A stretch of DNA of 10,982 nucleotides from UBA7887 sp964408735. Lineage in GTDB: Bacteria; Pseudomonadota; Alphaproteobacteria; UBA7887. Each line of letters opens with the position of its first letter. Position 1 is the first letter of the stretch. The translations under genes were made by a program, and so were the position numbers. The DNA lies in contig CAYPAX010000127.1 in assembly GCA_964408735.1 (NCBI GenBank), positions 1 through 10,982 of the forward strand, given 5' to 3'. This document shows, piece after piece, positions 6,102-10,982 of this stretch. The notes beneath the pieces were generated by a model. It searched no databases, was not told the DNA's origin, and saw only the letters and a program-made list of their open reading frames with translations.

Positions 6102-6583
6102 CGATAGAAGATGTGCCGGCCGATGCGGGCTGTGAGCTCGAAGGCGCGCGCCCAGCGGGGGTTTACCGCGATATTGTGGAAATAAAGCGCGCCGTCGGTG
6201 GGGTCGGTGACCCGGTAGCGCATGGCGTGCCGCGCCAGCTTTAGAGAGCGCTCCCACGCCGCCGCATCGGTGATGCGGTCGCTGCGGCCATCGCACCACC
6301 AGGAGAACTGGCACTTGCCGCGGCGCGTCTCGCCGCCCTGGCGCACCACCTGGCAGACGCTGTCGGGAAACTGCGCATCGTCGACGCGATTGAGCGTCGT
6401 ATGGGCCACCGCGAGCTGGCCGGTGACCGGCTCGGCCCGCGATTCGAAATAGATGTTCAGCGCCAGGCATTCGAGCTCGCCGTCCTCTACCAGGCCGAAC
6501 GGCATGGCCTGCGCCGCGGGCGCCATCGCGAGCGATACCAAGGCAGCCGCGCCTGCCACGAGCGAGACCAACAGTCTTTGCAT
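6098..6583 (-). CDS. secreted cell wall hydrolase, SleB family
   Basis: This is a 161-aa exported protein. Residues 1-26 form a signal peptide: MQR, a hydrophobic core LLVSLVAGAAALVSLAM, and an AQA cleavage site. The rest is a compact SleB-type domain (Hydrolase_2) with LALNIYFESRAEPVTGQLAVAH (40-61) as the key segment; Glu47 in YFESR is the expected catalytic acid. The conserved CQFSWWCDGR follows at 91-100, and the C-terminus carries GALYFHNIAVNPRWA (131-145). Cys77, Cys91 and Cys97 could make a disulfide in the periplasm. Family members cleave peptidoglycan as lytic transglycosylases or amidases. In non-sporulating proteobacteria they are taken to act in wall remodelling. The ATG at 6583 has an AAGGGG ribosome-binding site about 9 nt upstream. 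It is not obviously related to the mutase operon it converges on. Confidence 0.92.
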   Translation of the reverse strand: MQRLLVSLVAGAAALVSLAMAPAAQAMPFGLVEDGELECLALNIYFESRAEPVTGQLAVAHTTLNRVDDAQFPDSVCQVVRQGGETRRGKCQFSWWCDGRSDRITDAAAWERSLKLARHAMRYRVTDPTDGALYFHNIAVNPRWARAFELTARIGRHIFYR

Positions 6584-6887
6584 GTGAGATGCCCCTTGTT
6601 GCGCGCCGTACTTCCCAATAGACGCAGCGTTCCCGGACTCGACCTTGTCTAGCGCGCGCCGATGCGGTGATCAAATCGGCCCTGCGGGAAGCTTCGCGTA
6701 GAATCTAACGCGGGGTGCCAAGGCGCTTTGTCTGGGACCGAATTGTGTCGGCGACTTCGAGTCGTTTCTTAAATGTGGCGTCGGGTCCCGGACGACTGCG
6801 GAATCGCCGAATCGCAATGGGGCTGGCTTGTGCCGCTGTATAGCGGCTATGGTCCGGCCAACGTGAAACCCTAGGCAAAGGCCCATC
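6584..6887. other. 304-bp divergent intergenic region with weak promoter signals
   Basis: I find no convincing gene here. On the minus strand, TTGATC (6674-6669), 17 bp, TAGACA (6651-6646) is a weak promoter match for the SleB gene. On the plus strand, TTGTGC (6828-6833) and TATGGT (6849-6854) could be a poor -35/-10 pair for the glutathione transferase, with a 15-bp spacer that holds most of an inverted repeat (6832-6847). A short CGACT-TCG-AGTCG stem followed by TTTCTT (6752-6770) is terminator-like on the plus strand but weak. An imperfect palindrome centred on GAAGCTTC lies at 6688-6695. Confidence 0.4.
6832..6847. promoter_or_regulatory. perfect inverted repeat upstream of the glutathione transferase gene
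   Basis: GCCGCT-GTAT-AGCGGC is a 6-bp perfect inverted repeat with a 4-nt centre. It lies 40 bp before the start codon at 6888 and overlaps the only promoter-like hexamers there. It could be an operator for an unlinked regulator or a leader hairpin. Sequence alone does not decide. Confidence 0.3.
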
Positions 6888-7520
6888 ATGATCGACCTGT
6901 ATACGTGGAGCACCCCCAACGGCCGCAAGGTCTCCATGATGCTCGAGGAGATCGGACTACCCTACGAGGTCTACGCCATCGACATCACCAAGGACGAGCA
7001 ATTCGATCCGGAATTTCTCGAGATCAGCCCCAACAACAAGATCCCCGCCATCGTCGACCGCGACAACGGCATGAAGCTGATGGAATCGGGCGCCATCCTC
7101 ATCTATCTGGCGGAGAAGGTGAAAAGCCCGCTCTGGCCGACGGACATGGAGCAGCGCTTCGACGTGCTGCAATGGCTGATGATGCAGATGGGCTCGGTCG
7201 GGCCGTTCCTCGGCCAGACCCACCATTTCGTCAAGTTCAATCCGGGCAAGGCGCCCTACGCCGAGGAGCGCTACAGCAAAGAGAACGCGCGCATCTACGC
7301 GGTGCTCGACCGCCAGCTCGGCAAGCGCCAGTTCCTGGCCGGCGAGCTGTCCATTGCCGACATAGCCACCTGGCCCTGGATCTCGCGCTTCGAATGGCAG
7401 GAGATGGACCTCGCGGCTTATACCAACCTTGCGCGCTGGTACGTCGAAATCGCCGAGCGCCCGGCCACGCAAGCCGGCTACGACGTGCCCGCGCGGGGCT
7501 TTACCATTCCCATGCCGTAA
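6888..7520 (+). CDS. glutathione S-transferase family protein, YfcG/YghU-like (Nu class)
   Basis: This is a 210-aa glutathione transferase. The N-terminal thioredoxin-like domain (about 1-78) has LYTWSTPNGRKVSMMLEE (4-21), with the TPNG segment of the YfcG/YghU group in place of a catalytic Ser/Cys. It also has ISPNNKIPAIVD with the cis-Pro at 53, and MESGAILIYLAEK with the glutathione-binding E66-S67. The helical C-terminal domain shows LQWLMMQMGSVGPFLGQTHHF (94-114) and LSIADIATWPW (154-164), both close to E. coli YfcG as I remember it. YfcG is a glutathione-dependent disulfide-bond reductase with little classical transferase activity, so that is the likeliest chemistry. The ATG at 6888 begins the conserved MIDLYT. 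The ribosome-binding site is weak (AAAGGCCC). The next gene starts 5 nt after the stop, so the two are probably one transcript. Confidence 0.93.
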   Translation: MIDLYTWSTPNGRKVSMMLEEIGLPYEVYAIDITKDEQFDPEFLEISPNNKIPAIVDRDNGMKLMESGAILIYLAEKVKSPLWPTDMEQRFDVLQWLMMQMGSVGPFLGQTHHFVKFNPGKAPYAEERYSKENARIYAVLDRQLGKRQFLAGELSIADIATWPWISRFEWQEMDLAAYTNLARWYVEIAERPATQAGYDVPARGFTIPMP

Positions 7521-7525
7521 GGCCC

Positions 7526-8599
7526 GTGGCAGGCTACCCGAAAGGCGAGGGCGAGAGTCGGATCGGCGCAGGCCGGCTGCGCGAGATCGTCAGCGACATA
7601 TTCGCCGCTTGCGGCATGAGCGACGCCGATGCCGCGCTGCTTGCCGATACCCTGGTCGCGGCCGATCTGCGCGGCATTCACAGTCATGGCACCCTGCGCG
7701 TCTCGGATTATGTCGCCAAGCTGATGACCGAGGGCGTTGATCCGCTCGGCCGGCCCTTGGTGACGCGCGATAAGGGCGCAGGCATGGTGGTCGACGGCAA
7801 CAATGCCATGGGCCAGATCGCCGCCGCCTTCGCCATGGAGCAGGCGATCGCCCGCGCCGGCGAGACGGCGGTGGCAGTGGCGGCGGTCGGCGGCAGCAAC
7901 CACTGCGGCGCCATGGATTACTACGCCATGATGGCGGCCGAGGCGGGCATGATCGGCCTTGCCACCACCAACGCCTTGCCGACCATGGCGCCCTGGGGCG
8001 GCATCGACAAGGACCTCGGCATCAATCCGCTCAGCATCGCCATGCCAGGCGACCCGGTGCTGGTCTACGACGGCGCCTTCAGCGCCTCTTCGCACGGCAA
8101 GATCCGCGTCTTCCAGCAAAAAGGTGCGGCGCTGCCCGAGGGCTGGGCGAGCGATGCTGCTGGCAATCCTACGACTGATGCAGCGGTGGCCGCAGAGGGC
8201 CTGTTGCAGCCCATCGGCGCCTATAAGGGCACGGACCTGGCGCTGATGATGGGCCTCTTGTCGACGCTGCTGTCAGGCGCCGCCTTTGGCACAGAGCTCG
8301 GCAACATGGTCGACGGCCCTACACCCGGCGCCGACGGCCACTTCCTCGCTGCCATCGATGTCGCAGCCTTCATGTCGGCGGAGGCGTTTTGCGGGCGCCT
8401 CGCAGGCATCGCCGAAGGCCTGCGCGCCGGCTCCACTGCACGCGGCCACGACCGTATCCACATGCCAGGCGATATCGAGCGCGAGACGGCGGTGGCTTAT
8501 GCCCGCGACGGCATTCCGCTGACTGCGGAGACCGTCGCGGGCATCGAGGCGATGGCAGCACGATTTGGCGTATCAGTCTCTAACTTCGATAAGCCCTAG
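7526..8599 (+). CDS. malate/L-lactate dehydrogenase family (Ldh2) NAD(P)-dependent oxidoreductase
   Basis: This is a 357-aa Ldh2-family protein. This NAD(P)-linked 2-hydroxyacid dehydrogenase fold is unrelated to classical LDH and includes malate, ureidoglycolate, sulfolactate and 2,3-diketogulonate enzymes. Visible signatures are ADLRGIHSHGTLRV (46-59), GGSNHCGAMDYYAMMA (122-137) with the conserved His126, ATTNALPTMAPWGG (146-159), and LPEGWASDAAGNPTTDAAVAAEG (203-225). GAYKGTDLALMM (231-242) matches the usual GGYKGYGLA stretch with changes. The start is taken as GTG at 7526, 5 nt after the transferase stop. The same frame is open further upstream, but only as a shadow of that gene, and 357 aa is the normal family length. 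The substrate cannot be named; a 2-hydroxy or 2-oxo acid is expected. Pairing with a YfcG-like protein may be only transcriptional. Confidence 0.9.
   Translation: MAGYPKGEGESRIGAGRLREIVSDIFAACGMSDADAALLADTLVAADLRGIHSHGTLRVSDYVAKLMTEGVDPLGRPLVTRDKGAGMVVDGNNAMGQIAAAFAMEQAIARAGETAVAVAAVGGSNHCGAMDYYAMMAAEAGMIGLATTNALPTMAPWGGIDKDLGINPLSIAMPGDPVLVYDGAFSASSHGKIRVFQQKGAALPEGWASDAAGNPTTDAAVAAEGLLQPIGAYKGTDLALMMGLLSTLLSGAAFGTELGNMVDGPTPGADGHFLAAIDVAAFMSAEAFCGRLAGIAEGLRAGSTARGHDRIHMPGDIERETAVAYARDGIPLTAETVAGIEAMAARFGVSVSNFDKP
8596..8599. other. shared CTAG stop codons of convergent genes (dehydrogenase / chemoreceptor)
   Basis: The plus-strand TAG (8597-8599) of the dehydrogenase and the minus-strand TAG (8598-8596) of the chemoreceptor overlap in a palindromic CTAG. 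The geometry is the same as at 6098-6101. No terminator fits between the genes. Confidence 0.9.
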
Positions 8600-10728
8600 C
8601 TGGCCGAGCGGACGGTGGCGAGGAAGTCATCCACGGCGCCGCCGAGATTGCTCGATTGGCTGCTCAGATCGCCGGACAGCGACAGCACCTGGGCCGCGGC
8701 TGCTCCTGTCTCGCTCGCCGCCTGATTGACTCCGGTAATGTTGCTGGTCACTTCCTGGGTGCCGTTCGCGGCTTCCTGGACGTTGCGGGCGATCTCCTGG
8801 GTGGCGGCCTGTTGCTCCTCGACGGCGGCGGCGATCGCCGAGGCAATCTCATCGACCTTCGAGATGGTGTCGCCGATACCCTGGATGGCTTGCACGGCTT
8901 GCCCGGTGGCTGACTGGATGCTGCCGACCTGGCTCGAGATGTCCTCGGTCGCCTTGGCGGTTTGGCTGGCCAGATTCTTGACCTCGCTGGCGACCACGGC
9001 GAAGCCTCTGCCGGCCTCACCCGCACGCGCCGCCTCGATGGTCGCATTGAGCGCCAGCAGATTGGTCTGCTCGGCGATCTTGCTGATCAGGCTCACCACC
9101 TCGCCGATCTGTTCGGCGGCCTCGGCTAGCCCGTTGACCTCCTGATTGGTGCGCTCGGTCTCGGTCACTGCGCGCCCGGTAATGCTGGATGACTCGCCGA
9201 CCTGGCGGCCAATCTCGCTGATCGAGCTCGCCAGCTCCTCGGTGGCACTGGCCACCGTCTGCACATTGACGCTGGTCTCCTCCGCTGCAGAGGCGACGGT
9301 CACCGCCTGGCTACTGGTCTCCTCCGCCGTTGCCGACATCGCCTGGGCCGAGGCCTCCATCTGGCCGGCGGCGTCCGATACCGCGGCGAGAACGCCACCG
9401 ACGCTATCTTCGAACTCCTTGGCCATCGCGTTCATGCTGGCGCGCTTCTCTTCCTCGGCCCGCCTCTCGGCCTCGGCACGCTCACTTTCCAGCCGCTTCA
9501 TCTCGATGGCATTGTCCTTGAACACCTGGACCGCGGCAGCCATCTGCCCGATCTCGTCCTGGCGCTCGGAGCCCTCGACTTCTACCTCGAGATCACCGTC
9601 GGCGAGCCTGCCCATTGCACCGGTCATGGAATTGACGGGATCCACGATGGAGCGGGCGGTGAAGAAGGTGATAACCGCGGCGATGATGAGGCCGCCGATA
9701 AGGAGTATCCACTCCAACATCGTGAGCTGCTTGCTGTCCTCGGCGGCTGCCGCCACGTCGTTGGCGAGCAAGGCCTTTTGATTGCGCACCATGCCGCCCG
9801 AGCGGGCGCCATCCTCACCGACCTCGCCGGCCAGGGTTGTCAGCAGCTTGCCGGCCCTGGGTGCGGCCTCGGTAATCAATAGGTAGTTGGCCATGTTCCA
9901 TTTGTTGGAGCCTCGGATCTCGAACATTTGCGGCGGCAGCGGCGCAAATTCCGCGCGTGCCGAGACCAACTTGTCGAACGATGCCTTCTGTTCGGCCGTG
10001 AAGAGGGCGGCATTGTTGCTCAGGTCGGCAAATCGCCTTTCGTTGGTGGCCCAGAACTTGTCGAAGAGTGCCTTGAACTTTTCATCGCCGCTCAGCAGGT
10101 AGGCGCGGATGTTGGCCAGGCCCAAGCCCATGGAGCCGCGCACGTCGGCCATCATGCCGAGCAGGGCCTTGCGCTCGGGTGTTGCGGGAAGGTTGGCCTC
10201 GGCGTTGATCATGGCGGTTATCGCGCCGATGATCACCGAGGCGCGTGGCGCCGCTTCCTCGAAGAGAATCTTGTTTGCGGGGTGCTCGTCCGCGGTGTGC
10301 GCGATATCCTCGACCTGCTGTTGCGCCACGGCGAATTCATCGAGAATCGCCTTGAAATTTGACCATTTCTCGACATTGGCCGGGTTTGTCCAATTGCTCG
10401 ACAAGACATCCATCTCGCCGCGCAAGCTGGCGATATCGGCCCAGACCGCGGACCGTTGCGTCTTGAAGACCGGATTGCCGGTCAGCATCCAGCCACGCAA
10501 GGACGCCAGCGAGCTGTTGATGGCATTGACCATGCCGGTGCTGGCAAAAGCCGTCGGCACGCGAAGCCCGATAACGCGGCTGTTCACGGTGTCGATCGCG
10601 GAAACCTTCCACAGCGTGGTGCCGACCGCGATCGCCAAGATGAGGCACAGTGCGGCAAATCCCAAAATCAGACGAGTGCGAATGTTTATGTTTAGTCCCG
10701 AAGTCTGGGTTTCCGTATTGGGTTCCAT
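8596..10728 (-). CDS. methyl-accepting chemotaxis protein with duplicated helical sensor domain
   Basis: This is a 710-aa chemoreceptor of the inner membrane that signals to CheA/CheW. The order is: short cytosolic tail; TM1 at about 18-40; periplasmic sensor 41-336; TM2 338-358 (LEWILLIGGLIIAAVITFF); HAMP about 359-412, with VDPV and LADGDLEVEV; a charged coiled coil 414-430; and the signalling domain about 440-700. The hairpin tip is IAEQTNLLALNATIEAARAG (551-570). There is no CheR/CheB pentapeptide at the C-terminus (VRSAS). The sensor is a tandem duplication: SLRGWMLTG near 76-84 and EEAAPRA near 157-163 recur as NIRAYLLSG near 206-214 and TEAAPRA near 286-292, offset by about 130 residues. 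It is all-helical and CHASE3- or bimodular-bundle-like; the ligand is unknown. The ATG at 10728 has a perfect GGGAGG 6 nt upstream, so the in-frame ATG at 10755 is rejected. Confidence 0.95.
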   Translation of the reverse strand: MEPNTETQTSGLNINIRTRLILGFAALCLILAIAVGTTLWKVSAIDTVNSRVIGLRVPTAFASTGMVNAINSSLASLRGWMLTGNPVFKTQRSAVWADIASLRGEMDVLSSNWTNPANVEKWSNFKAILDEFAVAQQQVEDIAHTADEHPANKILFEEAAPRASVIIGAITAMINAEANLPATPERKALLGMMADVRGSMGLGLANIRAYLLSGDEKFKALFDKFWATNERRFADLSNNAALFTAEQKASFDKLVSARAEFAPLPPQMFEIRGSNKWNMANYLLITEAAPRAGKLLTTLAGEVGEDGARSGGMVRNQKALLANDVAAAAEDSKQLTMLEWILLIGGLIIAAVITFFTARSIVDPVNSMTGAMGRLADGDLEVEVEGSERQDEIGQMAAAVQVFKDNAIEMKRLESERAEAERRAEEEKRASMNAMAKEFEDSVGGVLAAVSDAAGQMEASAQAMSATAEETSSQAVTVASAAEETSVNVQTVASATEELASSISEIGRQVGESSSITGRAVTETERTNQEVNGLAEAAEQIGEVVSLISKIAEQTNLLALNATIEAARAGEAGRGFAVVASEVKNLASQTAKATEDISSQVGSIQSATGQAVQAIQGIGDTISKVDEIASAIAAAVEEQQAATQEIARNVQEAANGTQEVTSNITGVNQAASETGAAAAQVLSLSGDLSSQSSNLGGAVDDFLATVRSAS

Positions 10729-10734
10729 GACGTT

Positions 10735-10740
10735 CCTCCC
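10735..10740 (-). promoter_or_regulatory. strong Shine-Dalgarno fixing the chemoreceptor start
   Basis: GGGAGG on the minus strand lies 6 nt before the ATG at 10728. It is the best ribosome-binding site in the window and decides between this start and the longer in-frame ATG at 10755. Confidence 0.8.
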
Positions 10741-10760
10741 ACAATTTTGCGCCATATCGT

Positions 10761-10776
10761 CGACGCCTACGCGTCG
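10761..10776. promoter_or_regulatory. perfect inverted repeat in the upstream region of the chemoreceptor gene
   Basis: CGACGC-CTAC-GCGTCG is a perfect 6-bp inverted repeat with a 4-nt loop, 32 bp before the start codon. It could be an operator or a leader hairpin. I found no convincing sigma-70 or sigma-28 promoter in 10741-10982, so its relation to transcription start is unknown. Confidence 0.3.
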
Positions 10777-10974
10777 GTCACTTGAAGAAGTCCGACAACT
10801 CCCTTTCCTGCCGCGCCGATTGTCACGGGGATACTCCTCCGCAGCTCATCGCCCGTTGGTCTCATGAGGTAGACCGAAAGCTGCCTGGGGCGAGTCGGGG
10901 ATGCTCCGGCCCAAGGGTAGTGTCCAGAATCTTTCGCACATTTGCGGGCGACGATGGTTCCTTTCAGAATAGCT

Positions 10975-10982
10975 GAGAGGAG
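10975..10982 (+). promoter_or_regulatory. Shine-Dalgarno-like motif at the window edge
   Basis: GAGAGGAG ends the window on the plus strand. A gene starting a few bases beyond would be divergent from the chemoreceptor. A weak TTGCGG-17 bp-CAGAAT pair (10942-10970) precedes it but lies too close to carry much weight. Confidence 0.25.

Noticed and set aside
4947..6674. 575-codon minus-strand open frame across the CoA-transferase and SleB genes
   Set aside because: It covers two recognised genes in the wrong frame and shows no domain; its length comes from high GC.
6752..6770. CGACT-TCG-AGTCG stem with TTTCTT as an intrinsic terminator
   Set aside because: The stem has only 5 bp, the T-run is interrupted, and no plus-strand gene ends just upstream.
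6671..6937. 88-aa minus-strand frame in the intergenic region
   Set aside because: It begins inside the transferase gene in antisense, has no ribosome-binding site and matches nothing recognisable.
6905..7525. In-frame upstream extension of the Ldh2 dehydrogenase, as a 564-aa fusion
   Set aside because: The extension is the glutathione transferase gene read in another frame; the Ldh2 domain begins after 7526 and the family length is about 350 aa.
8041..8472. 12-nt direct repeat CATGCCAGGCGA within the dehydrogenase gene
   Set aside because: Both copies encode MPGD in frame at positions where the family often has Pro-Gly; chance plus codon bias explains it.
10782..10976. 64-aa plus-strand frame upstream of the chemoreceptor
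   Set aside because: It has no ribosome-binding site, an unusual Ser/Arg/Cys composition and no family resemblance.

Overview
The window is GC-rich, with mostly G/C third codon positions and short intergenic gaps. Gene content and protein style suggest a heterotrophic alphaproteobacterium, possibly Rhodospirillales-like: a chemoreceptor with an alphaproteobacterial-type signalling domain, a SleB-type wall hydrolase, a YfcG-like glutathione transferase, an Ldh2 dehydrogenase, and CoA-ester metabolism. This placement is inferred from style, not from a marker gene. I see no rRNA, tRNA, CRISPR array, insertion sequence or phage gene.

Left part (1-2243). A conserved-looking 115-residue protein of unknown function and a cysteine-free carboxymuconolactone-decarboxylase-like protein lie on the minus strand. 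The second is divergent from an NTF2/SnoaL-like protein. A compact type II toxin-antitoxin pair follows on the minus strand: a ribbon-helix-helix antitoxin, then a RelE/ParE toxin that overlaps it by GTGA. Its promoter is a good sigma-70 match in an AT-rich island. A palindrome sits on the -10 region, which suggests autorepression.

Centre (2243-6101). This is the most interesting block: four tightly packed plus-strand genes. They encode a crotonase-fold protein that resembles malonyl-CoA-type decarboxylases (ECHDC1-like), the catalytic subunit of a split adenosylcobalamin acyl-CoA mutase, its B12-binding subunit, and a family III (CaiB) CoA-transferase. Together they could load a succinate-type acid onto CoA, rearrange it to a malonyl-CoA-type ester and decarboxylate it. 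The logic is that of the E. coli Sbm (scpABC) succinate-to-propionate cycle, or of the rearrangement steps that follow fumarate addition to alkanes. The mutase keeps the Tyr and Arg that mark carboxylated substrates. It has Ala where methylmalonyl-CoA mutases have Tyr just before the active-site His, so a bulkier substrate is possible.

Right part (6098-10982). A secreted SleB-type hydrolase runs towards the CoA-transferase. A 304-bp intergenic region leads into a glutathione transferase and Ldh2-family dehydrogenase pair on the plus strand. A chemoreceptor of 710 residues runs towards that pair; its periplasmic sensor is an internal tandem duplication. Both convergent junctions (6098-6101 and 8596-8599) share their stop codons in one palindromic CTAG. 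The last 254 bp are the leader and upstream region of the chemoreceptor and end in a Shine-Dalgarno-like motif facing right.
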